Assembly: GCF_000723885.1 (NCBI RefSeq)
Contig: NZ_CCDG010000022.1
Coordinates: 1-64,000, forward strand
Source: Paenibacillus camerounensis
GTDB taxonomy: Bacteria > Bacillota > Bacilli > Paenibacillales > Paenibacillaceae
DNA length: 64,000 nucleotides
Reading direction: 5' to 3'
The translations under genes and the position numbers were made by a program. The notes beneath the pieces were generated by a model, which saw only the letters and a list, made by a program, of their open reading frames with translations, searched no databases and was not told the origin of the DNA. Of this stretch, positions 8,993 to 17,454 are shown piece by piece. Numbering within the stretch: position 1 is the first letter of the stretch; each line of letters starts with the position of its first letter.

Positions 8993-9682
8993 TTACTGCT
9001 CACGCAGCGCCGGACCGCCGATCCCGTGCAGCATGAAGCTGATCAGCAGACTGATCTCTTCCTCATCATCCCAGTCCTTCTCCGGCATCAGCAGCAGGCG
9101 GGCCAGCAGGTAACCGATCACCGAGGAAATCGTGAACCGGATAATAGCGGGGGTAGGGGCATCCATAATCTCACCTTTAGCCTTGAAATGCTCCGTAATT
9201 GAAGTGACACGCTCCAGCACCTGGCCCAGGACATTCTCGGCGAACTGCTCCCGCAGTGCAGGCTGAAAGGGGATTTCCTGGACGAGAATCCGGATAATCT
9301 TAAAGTTCTTACGGGCGAAATCCAGCCGGTTCACAATAAAAGCCCGCAAAAAAGCTTCATAGCTCTCAAACGGCATATCCAGCACCCCTTTGAAATTACG
9401 CATTACGAACGGGGCGATCATCTGGCTCATTGCCGGGCCGACTATGGACAGGAGCAGGTCTTTTTTGGTTTTGTAATAGCGGAAAATTGTCCCCTCAGCT
9501 ACACCGGCCTTTTGGGCGATTTCACTGGTGGATGCCGCCGAAAATCCTTTATCGGAAAAAATCTCAACAGCCGCTTCCAGAATGGAGATCTGCTTCGGCG
9601 TCATCTGCCCCTCATCCTTGAGGGCCATAAACTCTTCAATCCATTGCTCTTTTTCACGCTGCTCCGCATTCTCTTTCTTCAT
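8993..9682 (-). CDS. TetR-family transcriptional regulator
   Basis: A 229-aa TetR-type repressor. The N-terminal helix-turn-helix region reads AAVEIFSDKGFSAASTSEIAQ.AGVAEGTIFRYYKTKKDLL (residues about 35-75), the canonical TetR pattern. The C-terminal all-helical ligand-binding domain is of the YfiR/FadR-like size. A TTG at 9697 is in frame, but GGAGG lies 8 bp before the ATG at 9682, so that start is chosen. It is the last gene of the ATPase-permease-regulator set. The perfect palindrome at the operon promoter is its most likely operator, which would make this an autoregulated exporter operon. Confidence 0.9.
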   Translation of the reverse strand: MKKENAEQREKEQWIEEFMALKDEGQMTPKQISILEAAVEIFSDKGFSAASTSEIAQKAGVAEGTIFRYYKTKKDLLLSIVGPAMSQMIAPFVMRNFKGVLDMPFESYEAFLRAFIVNRLDFARKNFKIIRILVQEIPFQPALREQFAENVLGQVLERVTSITEHFKAKGEIMDAPTPAIIRFTISSVIGYLLARLLLMPEKDWDDEEEISLLISFMLHGIGGPALREQ

Positions 9683-9753
9683 CGTCTGGTCCTCCAAAAA
9701 TGGTTGCTCTTCCGTCTATAGTAACACGCCCGCTTATTTAAGGGACATAGGAG

Positions 9754-10791
9754 CTACATTCTGCGGTGCTTGCGCAGGGCCAGCACGTTAAGCACCATGA
9801 ACAGCAGGGAGAAGCCGACCAGTACATAGGCATCCAGAGCGATAGAGCTCCAGCCTTTGCCGCGGATCATGATATCCATCAGCGCCTGGGCACCGTAATA
9901 GATAGGTGTCGCCAGACCGGTCCGCTGCAGCCACAGCGGCAGTGTATCCAGCGGAAACAGCCCGCTCAAAAATATCTGCGGTACAATGACCAGCGGAATG
10001 AACTGGATCATCTGCAGCTCATTGCCGGCGAATGCCGAGAGCAGCGTGCCAAGCGTGAGCGCCGTGATGGCCAGTAGCAGCGTAATGAGCAGGACGTAGC
10101 CGAAGCTGCCGGCCATCATAATGCCAAGCATATGGACCGAGAACCAGGAGATCAGCAGCGCCTGGACAACTGTGAAAATCCCGAAGCCGCCGACATACCC
10201 AAGCACAATCTCCCAGCGCTTCAGCGGAGTGGAGAGCAGGCGTTCCAGCGTACCGGTCGTCCGCTCCCGCAGGAAGGAGACACCGGCGATCAGGAAGACG
10301 AAAAAGAACACAAACACGCCGATCATAATCGGCCCAAACCGGTCGATCGTCGTCATATCCTCAGCACCATACATATAGCTGACTGACGGCTGGATCAGTC
10401 CTGTAACGGAGGCGGCCGGCTGCAACTGCAGAACCGCTTCCCGCAGGACCTGCATGGCTGCACGGGTAGCGGCCGGGTTACTGCCTTCCAGGATTACGGA
10501 GGGCGCGTTTCCTTCAACGGTGACGAAGGCATCAATACTGCTGTCACGCAGCGCAGCTTCGCCTTGCTCAGTTGTGGTGAAGCTTGTTACAGCAGCGTCC
10601 TGTGCCTCCAGCGCGGGGCTGAAGACAGCTGCGGCTCCGCTCACGCCGATATTCGGTTTGTAGGCATTACTGTTAAAGACAAGGCTCATCAGGCTGAGCA
10701 CGAGCAGAGGGGCGATGAACATCAGTGCCATCGTCCGTTTATCATGAATGAACTGCCGCAGAATACGCAGAGTTATGGCCCGGATTCTCAT
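9754..10791 (-). CDS. ABC-2 type exporter permease
   Basis: A 345-aa integral membrane protein of the ABC-2 family (DrrB/YhaP-like). One N-terminal membrane helix (LMFIAPLLVLSLMSLVF) is followed by an extracytoplasmic domain (residues about 45-165), then five helices including the conserved FLRERTTGTLERLL segment. The start overlaps the 3' end of the ATPase gene by 4 bp (ATGA), so translation is coupled. The substrate cannot be told from sequence; drug or lipid export is typical when a TetR gene follows. Confidence 0.88.
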   Translation of the reverse strand: MRIRAITLRILRQFIHDKRTMALMFIAPLLVLSLMSLVFNSNAYKPNIGVSGAAAVFSPALEAQDAAVTSFTTTEQGEAALRDSSIDAFVTVEGNAPSVILEGSNPAATRAAMQVLREAVLQLQPAASVTGLIQPSVSYMYGAEDMTTIDRFGPIMIGVFVFFFVFLIAGVSFLRERTTGTLERLLSTPLKRWEIVLGYVGGFGIFTVVQALLISWFSVHMLGIMMAGSFGYVLLITLLLAITALTLGTLLSAFAGNELQMIQFIPLVIVPQIFLSGLFPLDTLPLWLQRTGLATPIYYGAQALMDIMIRGKGWSSIALDAYVLVGFSLLFMVLNVLALRKHRRM

Positions 10792-11519
10792 TTGCGGCCA
10801 CCTCCATAGGTTACAAAGGCTTCCTCAATCGTTGCCGAGCCGGTCGCCTGCATTAATCCTGCCGGAGTATCTGCCGCCAGCAGCTTGCCGTCCCGGATCA
10901 TGCCGAGCCGGTCGCATTTTTCAGCCTCATCCATGACGTGAGTAGTCAGGACGATCGTGGTTCCCTGGTTGTTCAGCGAGCGCAGCTCCTTCCAGATCGA
11001 CTGGCGCAGCAGCGGGTCAATCCCTACGGTTGGCTCATCAAGAATAAGCAGCGGAGGCTCATGCAGCAGTGCAATCGCCAGCGACAGCCTGCGCTTCATC
11101 CCGCCGGAATACTGGTCCACCCGCTTGCGCAGGTGCTCCTGCAGGTTGACCAGCTCCATTACATCGCCGATCCTCCGCGTGCGGTTTCCGCCTCGCAGCC
11201 CGTAGAGGGCGGCGAAGAACTCCAGATTCTCCTTCGCGCTCAGCTCCGTGTATAAAGCATCCGACTGGGCCATATAGCCGATCTGCTGCAGCATCGTTAG
11301 CTTGGGCATCCTGACGCCCATAACCTGCACCTCACCCGAGCTGACCTCGTCGATACCGGTCAGCAGCTTAACCAATGTAGTCTTGCCCGAACCGGACGGG
11401 CCCAGCAGCCCGAACGTCTCTGCGCGGTTCACCTGAAGGCTGATATCCTTAAGCACAGTTTTGCTGCCAAATGCCCTGCTGACACGGGTAACAGAAATAA
11501 CCGGCTGTTCCTGATTCAT
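10788..11519 (-). CDS. ABC transporter ATP-binding protein
   Basis: A 243-aa nucleotide-binding subunit with Walker A GPSGSGKTT (about residues 39-47), a Q-loop (YMAQSDALY), signature YSGGMKRRLS, Walker B LLILDEP and the H-loop TTHVMDEAE. It is of the DrrA/CcmA class that pairs with ABC-2 permeases. It is the first gene of the operon. GAGGAGATC is the SD. A perfect palindrome and a TATAAT lie just upstream. Confidence 0.92.
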   Translation of the reverse strand: MNQEQPVISVTRVSRAFGSKTVLKDISLQVNRAETFGLLGPSGSGKTTLVKLLTGIDEVSSGEVQVMGVRMPKLTMLQQIGYMAQSDALYTELSAKENLEFFAALYGLRGGNRTRRIGDVMELVNLQEHLRKRVDQYSGGMKRRLSLAIALLHEPPLLILDEPTVGIDPLLRQSIWKELRSLNNQGTTIVLTTHVMDEAEKCDRLGMIRDGKLLAADTPAGLMQATGSATIEEAFVTYGGGRK

Positions 11520-11536
11520 ATTGATCTCCTCGATTC

Positions 11537-11565
11537 ATTATATAATGAGTGAGTACTCACTCATT
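11537..11565 (-). promoter_or_regulatory. Promoter with 22-bp perfect palindrome, likely TetR operator
   Basis: Positions 11544-11565 are a perfect 22-bp palindrome (AATGAGTGAGT followed by its reverse complement ACTCACTCATT). It lies directly upstream of a minus-strand TATAAT at 11542-11537. GAGTGAGTACTCACTC is a typical TetR-family operator shape, and the co-operonic tetR gene fits. The position between -35 and -10 suits repression by occlusion. Confidence 0.8.
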
Positions 11566-11623
11566 ATTGTATTGCGTAATGTGTAAAAGGTAAATCATTA
11601 TTTGATGGAGAGTGGAATGCGAA

Positions 11624-11850
11624 CAAATCCAAGGCAAAAATGCCTCTGATTCCGCCGCAGACAGGCGGAATGGGCAAATCAAAGGCAAAAGTGCCTTTGA
11701 TTCCGCCGCAGACGGCCGGAACAGGCAAATCCAAGGCAAAAGTGCCTCTAATTCCGCCGCAGACGGCCGGAACAGGCAAATCAAAGGCAAAAGTGCCTTT
11801 GATTCCGCCGCAGACAGGCGGAACAGGCAAATCAAAGGCAAAAGTGCCTC
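11624..11850. repeat. 51-bp tandem minisatellite, about 4.5 units, each with two hairpins
   Basis: Units start at 11624, 11675, 11726, 11777 and 11828, exactly 51 bp apart. Each contains CAAAGGCAAAAGTGCCTTTG (an 8-bp hairpin around AAAG, or the variant CCAAGGC/GCCTCT) and a second hairpin TTCCGCC...GGCGGAA. Some units have CAGACGGCCGGAA instead, which still pairs with a bulge. The period is a multiple of three, so all frames stay open, but no start, SD or codon bias supports a protein. Confidence 0.9.
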
Positions 11851-11988
11851 TGGTTGGTTTAAGCAATTGTCCAGTATAAGCCTCCAGTTTGTTTAAGCAC
11901 ATTGCCCTTTGGATTTACACTTACGTATGTGTTTTAATTAAAATTTGCAGTATTTGGTTTACCCTGCTGCCAAAAAGGTTAAACATTT

Positions 11989-12170
11989 CTATATACTCTA
12001 TGTATCACTATATCACTATATATCTCTATATACTCTATATATCACTATATACTCTATACTCTATATATCTCTATATACTCTATATATCACTATATACTCT
12101 ATTCTATATATCTCAACATTCTATATATCTCTACATTCTATATATCTCTACATTCTATATATCTCTACAT
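11989..12170. repeat. AT-rich pyrimidine/purine simple repeat
   Basis: About 180 bp made only of variants of CTATATATCTCTATATACT and, towards the end, CTATATATCTCTACATT repeated four times. It holds no credible gene. With the minisatellite just upstream, it fills the 730-bp gene-free gap between the ABC operon and the lipoprotein gene. Confidence 0.9.
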
Positions 12171-12253
12171 ATGGTCCACAACACATTCCCTAACCACACC
12201 ACCAATCGCACCTTATTTCCCTCACTCCCATTGCCGACAGGAGGATTCCGCCG

Positions 12254-12703
12254 ATGGTTATCAAGAAACCAGTATTTCCTTTGCTTGTAGTGCTGGCCGC
12301 CAGCTTAAGCCTGAGTGCTTGCAGCCGGATGGAGGGCGGGGATGCAGAGAACCGGCATTTTCATACACTGGCCGAGGAGCAGCTCCCTGATCCGCAGTAT
12401 TTTCCGGGCGATCTGCCAATTCCCGAGGGTGCAGGCATTACGTATACGGAAGGAGCACAGGTGGACGGCAAGAAGTCTTCGATGCTGATCTACGAAACCG
12501 AGCAGACGATAGCAGCGCTGGGAACCACCTATATGAAATATGTTGCGGGGAAGTCACTGGAGAGCGGAACGCAGATTATGGACAAGAATAACCTCCTTAT
12601 CAGCGGTAAAGCGGCGGGCAGCTACTCCTACTCCATTATCGGCAGCAGCTCAGCAGCGAACCCCGGAGGGGCCGAAATTATCGTAACCTGGATTGAAAAC
12701 TGA
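12254..12703 (+). CDS. Small lipoprotein of unknown function
   Basis: A 149-aa precursor with a classic lipoprotein signal: positively charged start, hydrophobic core, and lipobox LSAC (about residues 20-23). The mature part has a FPGDLPIPEGAGITYTEG motif and ends in a beta-rich IIVTWIEN strand. FPxDLPIPxGA-type motifs occur in many small secreted proteins of Bacillales and actinobacteria. AGGAGG lies 10 bp before the ATG. It appears monocistronic, with a terminator at 12839. Function unknown. Confidence 0.75.
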   Translation: MVIKKPVFPLLVVLAASLSLSACSRMEGGDAENRHFHTLAEEQLPDPQYFPGDLPIPEGAGITYTEGAQVDGKKSSMLIYETEQTIAALGTTYMKYVAGKSLESGTQIMDKNNLLISGKAAGSYSYSIIGSSSAANPGGAEIIVTWIEN

Positions 12704-12838
12704 CCGCTCTCAGGAGGCGCCTGACTGCAGGCTTTTATATGGAAATATAGCAGCTGTGCAAGGCTGGAAGAGGCCTGCATGTCTCTCTATTGAATTTATT
12801 GCGGGAGTTTTTACATAGCGTTTACCAAAGAGCTATCC

Positions 12839-12864
12839 CCAGCCCATTCGGGGCTGGTTTTTTT
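12839..12864 (+). terminator. Terminator
   Basis: CCAGCCC (12839) and GGGCTGG form a short stem with a 5-nt loop, followed by seven T residues. Confidence 0.85.
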
Positions 12865-12963
12865 GCGTTAGTTAATAATCGCCGAACAATCCTCTTGAAC
12901 AGAATTCACACTGATAGAAGAAAATAACAGTAGCAGTTACCTATAGGAAAAGGGTGAATCTAA

Positions 12964-14376
12964 TTGAGAAATAGTAAATGGTTCAGCGCGGCTTTGGCTT
13001 CTGCACTTCTTGTAACAGGTGTGGCGGGCAGTATTTCAGGAGCGGGCAGCGCTAGTGCCGCAGCCGTCGCCAGTACAGTCAAGACAGGAACAGCTACTTG
13101 GACTGTGAACAGCAATCCGGCCCAGTTCAGCACAATCGACAGCAGCGGTTATAAGCTGTATTCCTTAAGCCAGGTTGCCGGCGAGCTTGGGGCCAAGCTG
13201 ATTCTTACAAACGGCGGCTTTGAACTGAACGACAGCAAAGGATTACATACGGTGCAGCTTCAAACAGGCTCCAAAAGCTATGTAGTAGATGGTGCAGCCC
13301 AGCAGTTTACGGTAGCGCCTGTTGTATATAACGGAAAAGTATATGTAGAGCTGACTAAGCTCGTAACCGCGCTTGGCGGTGAGCTTTCGGCTGAAGGCCT
13401 TGAAATTATGAGCTTTGCCCGTCCGGAAGGCCAGTTTGATACTTTGCACTGGACAGCAGACGGCAGCATCATTGCGAACAAGAGTGATTCCGAAACAGCG
13501 CAGCTGCTCAAGTTCAGCGCATATCCGGGCGATTATGAAGTGTTTTCTTCCAATGAGAGTGCACTGGATTTCGCCGTTTCCGCTGATCAGCAGTGGGGCG
13601 CATTCACTGATGAGACAGGCCAGCTGAAGCTGATCAACCTGTCGAGCGGCGCGATCTCCTCACTTGGTACCGATACAAGCGTGAAGACAGACCTGGTCTG
13701 GTCGCAGGACAACAAAACAATCTACTTCATCCAAGGCGACAAGCAGGAGAAGATTGCCCAGATCTCAGTTGAAACCGGAACAGTAAAAGCTGTGCTCGAA
13801 GATAAAGTGGAGAACAAATCCGAACTCCGCCTTGCTTCCGATGCAAAAAGCGTAGTCTACATTGTCAATGTAACCGGCGTTGCCAAAAATGATGCCGACA
13901 GCACCGAAGATTCCCTGACCGTAGATTACAGCAAAGCCGGAGAGCAGCTCTACAAGCTGGATCTCGCAACTAAGGATGCTAAGCCAAAAGCATTGACTAC
14001 AGAGCTCGACAACAAGCTGTACCCTGAAATTCTTGCGAACGGCGGCGTAGTCTATCTGAGTGCAGACGCTGAAGGAAATGCGGCTAACACCCTGAAATCC
14101 ATCAGCGCAGACGGAGCGATTACTAACATCACCCTTGATACGGAAGCAACCTGGTCTGCCGGCGTAGCTACAGGTCTGGTTGTATCCGGAGTGGCAGCTG
14201 ACGGAAGCACTACTATCTATTCCATTGACGCAAGCGGTAATAAAACCGTGCTGTTCCAGACAGCTGAAGATGTATCCGAGGTTGCGGTGTCCCATGACGG
14301 CAGTAAGCTGGCAGTAGTATCGGACGGTAAAGTCCTGCTGATCCAGGGCGGTAAAGCGCTGCAGCTGACTAAATAA
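12964..14376 (+). CDS. Secreted stalk-domain (copper amine oxidase N-like) and beta-propeller protein
   Basis: A 470-aa secreted protein starting at TTG with SD AAAAGGGTG. The signal peptide is residues 1-33 (cleavage near ASA-AA). Residues about 40-150 resemble the copper-amine-oxidase N-terminal or stalk domain common in Paenibacillus (YKLYSLSQVAGELGAKL, VYNGKVYVELTKLVTALGG). Residues 150-470 carry repeated WS.DNKTIYFI, ASDAKSVVYIV and VSHDGSKLAVVSDGKVLLI blades, typical of TolB/PD40 propellers. No catalytic residues are seen. It is 60 bp upstream of pstS on the same strand with no terminator between, so it may be part of the pst transcript. Its role is unknown. Confidence 0.75.
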   Translation: MRNSKWFSAALASALLVTGVAGSISGAGSASAAAVASTVKTGTATWTVNSNPAQFSTIDSSGYKLYSLSQVAGELGAKLILTNGGFELNDSKGLHTVQLQTGSKSYVVDGAAQQFTVAPVVYNGKVYVELTKLVTALGGELSAEGLEIMSFARPEGQFDTLHWTADGSIIANKSDSETAQLLKFSAYPGDYEVFSSNESALDFAVSADQQWGAFTDETGQLKLINLSSGAISSLGTDTSVKTDLVWSQDNKTIYFIQGDKQEKIAQISVETGTVKAVLEDKVENKSELRLASDAKSVVYIVNVTGVAKNDADSTEDSLTVDYSKAGEQLYKLDLATKDAKPKALTTELDNKLYPEILANGGVVYLSADAEGNAANTLKSISADGAITNITLDTEATWSAGVATGLVVSGVAADGSTTIYSIDASGNKTVLFQTAEDVSEVAVSHDGSKLAVVSDGKVLLIQGGKALQLTK

Positions 14377-14436
14377 GACACGTCCCTCATAGCCCACACA
14401 ATATAACGGCATAGCGCCGGGAGGAGAATTCAGATC

Positions 14437-15300
14437 ATGAAGCTTTTCAAAAAATTTACGGTAACCGCTCTGACAGCAGTAATTGCTGTGACAGCAACAT
14501 TCGCGGGGATTGCATCTGCAGCCGACACCCTCAAGGGTAAAATCACCATCAACGGCTCCACTGCACTGCTTCCGCTCACCTTACAGGCGGCTAAGGAATT
14601 CCAGAAGATGCACCCTAAGGTAAAAATCGCTGCATCCGGCAAAGGCTCCGTAACGGGACCGCAGGCTGTTAAAAAAGGCATCGCCGACATCGGCGCCTGT
14701 GACTGGGATGCCAGCATCGACGTACCGGGCTTCAAGGCCTTTGACGGACAGGTAGCGAACAAGGTAGCCGTTATTCCTTTTGCCACTATCGTGAATAAGA
14801 ATGTCGGCGTAGATAACCTGACTACTGAGCAGCTGGCGGGAATTTTCTCCGGTAAAATCACGAACTGGAAGGAAGTCGGCGGTTCGGACGCCAACATCGT
14901 CGTAATCACCCGTTCTTTCGGTTCCGGAACTCGCGTTAACTACCAGGCTAAAGCGCTTGGCGGCGGCGACATCGTGAAGAAAGAAAAGAACTACAAGGAA
15001 ACCGGCTCCAGCGGTGACATGAAGACTGCAGTTGCCACTACTCCGAACGCTATCGGCTATATCGACCTTGTCTACGTGACCGGCAGCGATATCAAGGCTG
15101 TTAAGCACAATGGTATTGCAGCCACTACGGATAACGTAATCAACGGCTCTTATAAGATCTGGGCATACGGCTACTACATGACCAAGGGCCAGCCGACCGG
15201 CGCGACCAAGGAATTCATCGAATATGTACAGAGCAAGAAGTTCCAGAACGGCTCACTCAAAAAGCTTAAATTCATCCCGATTGCAGCAATGAAAGGCTAA
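14437..15300 (+). CDS. pstS: Phosphate ABC transporter substrate-binding protein PstS (no lipobox)
   Basis: A 287-aa periplasmic-binding-fold protein. Phosphate-contact motifs are visible: INGSTALLP (about 33-41), SGKGSVTG, GACDWD, RSFGSGTR (about 163-170) and TGSSGDM. The signal peptide ends ...GIASA-ADT with no cysteine at or near the cleavage site, so it is not a lipoprotein, unlike most Gram-positive PstS. GGGAGGAG precedes the ATG. It is followed by pstC and pstA. It captures phosphate outside the membrane and should deliver it to PstCA. Confidence 0.9.
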   Translation: MKLFKKFTVTALTAVIAVTATFAGIASAADTLKGKITINGSTALLPLTLQAAKEFQKMHPKVKIAASGKGSVTGPQAVKKGIADIGACDWDASIDVPGFKAFDGQVANKVAVIPFATIVNKNVGVDNLTTEQLAGIFSGKITNWKEVGGSDANIVVITRSFGSGTRVNYQAKALGGGDIVKKEKNYKETGSSGDMKTAVATTPNAIGYIDLVYVTGSDIKAVKHNGIAATTDNVINGSYKIWAYGYYMTKGQPTGATKEFIEYVQSKKFQNGSLKKLKFIPIAAMKG

Positions 15301-15379
15301 TCAAACGCTTCATTATATTGAACGGTAACAGCGGCCAGCTCCGGAATATTCGGGGTTGGCCGCTTACAGGAGGGAAAGT

Positions 15380-16324
15380 ATGGGGGCACCCGTCCAAAGC
15401 CTGGCATCCCAAACGCCAAATAAGGCTGAGCACAGCATCATTAATGAGAAACGCCACAGAAGACATCTGCTTGGCAACCGGTTATCGCGATATTATTTCT
15501 TTTTTAGCATCCTGGCGCTCTGTCTCGTGCTTGGACTTGTCATTGTATTCATCGGAAAAACAGCGCTGCTGCTATTCGGGGATGTCTCTCCGGCCGAGTT
15601 CTTCCTGTCCTTTAACTGGACACCGGAGGAGGAGGTTTTTGGTGCAGCGGCCTTTATAGTAAATACATTGATACTGACTGCGCTTACCCTGCTGATTGCA
15701 GTGCCTGTCTCTGTCGGGATGGCTGTGCTCTGTGCGGAGATCGCCCCCAAGTGGATGAAAAGCTTTATCCGTCCCGTGCTCGACCTGCTTGTCGGTATTC
15801 CTTCTATAGTATACGGCTATCTTGGCCTCACCGTACTGCTGCCTTTCCTGCGCAGAATCAGCGGTGAAGGGCTTGGCGACGGGGTACTTGCGGCTGCGCT
15901 GGTTCTGGCTCTGATGGTCCTGCCGACGATCTGCCGGATCAGTGATGATGCGATTGTGGCGGTTCCGCGCAAGTTCCGTGATGCGGCCTATGCCCTCGGC
16001 TCCACCCGCCTGCAGGTCATTATGCGGGTTGTATTGCCGGCGGCCAAGCGGGGGATTATCTCGGCGGTTATCCTTGGCATGACCCGTGCAGTCGGTGAGA
16101 CAATGGCGGTGGTTATGGTCATCGGCAATACGCCGCAGCTGGCTAAAAGCCTGTTCACCCCGTCCTCCGTTCTGACCAGCAACATTGTGATGCAGATTTC
16201 AAACGTCGAATTTGAATCGACCTGGAACTACGCGCTGCATATGATGGCATTCCTGCTGCTGCTGATCTCCTTCGTCCTGATTCTTATTATCCGTGTGCTC
16301 GGCCGGAAAAGGGGGGACGCGTAA
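15380..16324 (+). CDS. pstC: Phosphate ABC transporter permease PstC
   Basis: A 314-aa membrane permease. After a polar N-terminus it shows six hydrophobic helices and the EAA-type loop (GSTRLQVIMRVVLPAAKRGI) that docks on the ATPase, plus the conserved LVGIPSIVYGYLGL segment. An in-frame TTG at 15356 is rejected because AGGAGGG lies just before the ATG at 15380. The stop overlaps the pstA start (TAATG). It forms the phosphate channel with PstA. Confidence 0.93.
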   Translation: MGAPVQSLASQTPNKAEHSIINEKRHRRHLLGNRLSRYYFFFSILALCLVLGLVIVFIGKTALLLFGDVSPAEFFLSFNWTPEEEVFGAAAFIVNTLILTALTLLIAVPVSVGMAVLCAEIAPKWMKSFIRPVLDLLVGIPSIVYGYLGLTVLLPFLRRISGEGLGDGVLAAALVLALMVLPTICRISDDAIVAVPRKFRDAAYALGSTRLQVIMRVVLPAAKRGIISAVILGMTRAVGETMAVVMVIGNTPQLAKSLFTPSSVLTSNIVMQISNVEFESTWNYALHMMAFLLLLISFVLILIIRVLGRKRGDA

Positions 16325-17202
16325 TGAACTTAACACGTAACCGTCATACTGCGCGCTCCCGGCGTAACAATAAGATAGCAACATTCGGCTTCTATGCACT
16401 GGGTGCACTGGTTATGCTGCTGATCTTCTGGCTGCTCTTCACCATTCTCAGCAAAGGGCTGCCGCAGCTCAGACCGGAGTTTCTGGTCAGGCTCCCGGAA
16501 GAGATTGATCCGGGCGGCGGGATCGGACCGGTCCTGTTCAACTCCTTCTATATCCTGTTCATCTCCCTGCTGATTTCAATTCCGGTCGGGGTAGGCGCAG
16601 GGATCTATATGGCGGAATATGCGCCGGACAACCGTTTTACCGGCGCGCTGCGTATCTGTGTAGAGTCGCTGTCCTCCGTGCCTTCGATTGTATTCGGTCT
16701 GCTGGGGCTTGCAATCTTCGCCGAATATTTCGGCATCGGCTTGACCATACTCGGCGGCGGCGTATCCCTGGCTCTGCTTAACCTGCCGATGCTGGCCCGC
16801 GTAACCGAAGAAGCGGTGCGCGCCGTTCCCGGCGATATCCGTGAAGCCGGCTATGCGCTGGGGATGACCAAATTCCACGTCATCCGCAAGGTTGTACTGC
16901 CGGTGGCCCTGCCGGCCATTGTTACCGGCATCTGTCTCGTAGCCGGACGCGCCTTCGGGGAATCTGCGGTTATAATTCTCACCGCGGGCTTAAGCACCTC
17001 CGGTGAAATGTGGGACTTCAACCTGTTCTCCCCGGGTGAGACGCTCGCAGTGCATCTCTGGTATGTGCAGTCTGAGGCTATTGTCGAAGATGCAAGGCAG
17101 ATTGCCGACAAATCGGCGGCGGTGCTGGTCTTCGTCGTGCTGCTGATCAATTTCATGTTCCGGTTCCCGCTGTGGCTGGGCAACCGTAAGAAGGGGCACT
17201 AG
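16324..17202 (+). CDS. pstA: Phosphate ABC transporter permease PstA
   Basis: A 292-aa permease with six predicted helices, the SSVPSIVFGLLGLAIF motif and the EAA loop GMTKFHVIRKVVLPVALPAI. The start codon shares one base with the pstC stop, so the two are translationally coupled. No pstB or phoU follows: two hairpin terminators and an unrelated gene come next. The ATPase for this transporter must be encoded elsewhere or be shared. Confidence 0.93.
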   Translation: MNLTRNRHTARSRRNNKIATFGFYALGALVMLLIFWLLFTILSKGLPQLRPEFLVRLPEEIDPGGGIGPVLFNSFYILFISLLISIPVGVGAGIYMAEYAPDNRFTGALRICVESLSSVPSIVFGLLGLAIFAEYFGIGLTILGGGVSLALLNLPMLARVTEEAVRAVPGDIREAGYALGMTKFHVIRKVVLPVALPAIVTGICLVAGRAFGESAVIILTAGLSTSGEMWDFNLFSPGETLAVHLWYVQSEAIVEDARQIADKSAAVLVFVVLLINFMFRFPLWLGNRKKGH

Positions 17203-17216
17203 ATTGAGACTAGCCG

Positions 17217-17256
17217 GCTGTCCGGGGTGGTTATTTGTACACCGGACAGCTTTTTT
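17217..17256 (+). terminator. Terminator of the pst operon
   Basis: GCTGTCCGG (17217-17225) pairs with CCGGACAGC (17242-17250), followed by TTTTTT, 15 bp after the pstA stop. Confidence 0.88.
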
Positions 17257-17310
17257 GGGTATTAATGAATGGGGTCCCCGCAAAGTTCCTGATTCAGTAT
17301 GCTTGTAAAG

Positions 17311-17336
17311 ACCCCGCTTTGCGGGGTTATTTTGCG
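17311..17336 (+). terminator. Second terminator-like hairpin
   Basis: ACCCCGC TTT GCGGGGT followed by TATTTTGCG. It is a back-up to the preceding terminator. The rest of 17203-17454 shows no gene. Confidence 0.55.
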
Positions 17337-17454
17337 TTCCGCAGCCTGCGGCTGTTTATCAATTGCTTAAAAATATTAATAATAATACAATGAAGCAACA
17401 GGCATATAATGCCGTATTTCGACAATTATGCACGTACTTGGAGGTGCAAAGCGG

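Noticed and set aside
11624..11850. CRISPR array
   Set aside because: The units are contiguous with no unique spacers, and no cas genes are near.
11557..11902. Overlapping repetitive frames on both strands across the 51-bp repeat
   Set aside because: The period is divisible by three, so all frames stay open automatically. No ribosome site, and sequence conservation follows hairpins, not codons.
11889..12290. 133-aa Tyr/Ile/Ser-rich frame in the AT repeat
   Set aside because: Simple-sequence artefact without SD that runs into the lipoprotein gene in another frame.
17418..17426. Spo0A-box-like site (8/9) before the FapA-type gene
   Set aside because: A single one-mismatch 9-mer is expected by chance many times in 64 kb; kept only as a note in the gene entry.
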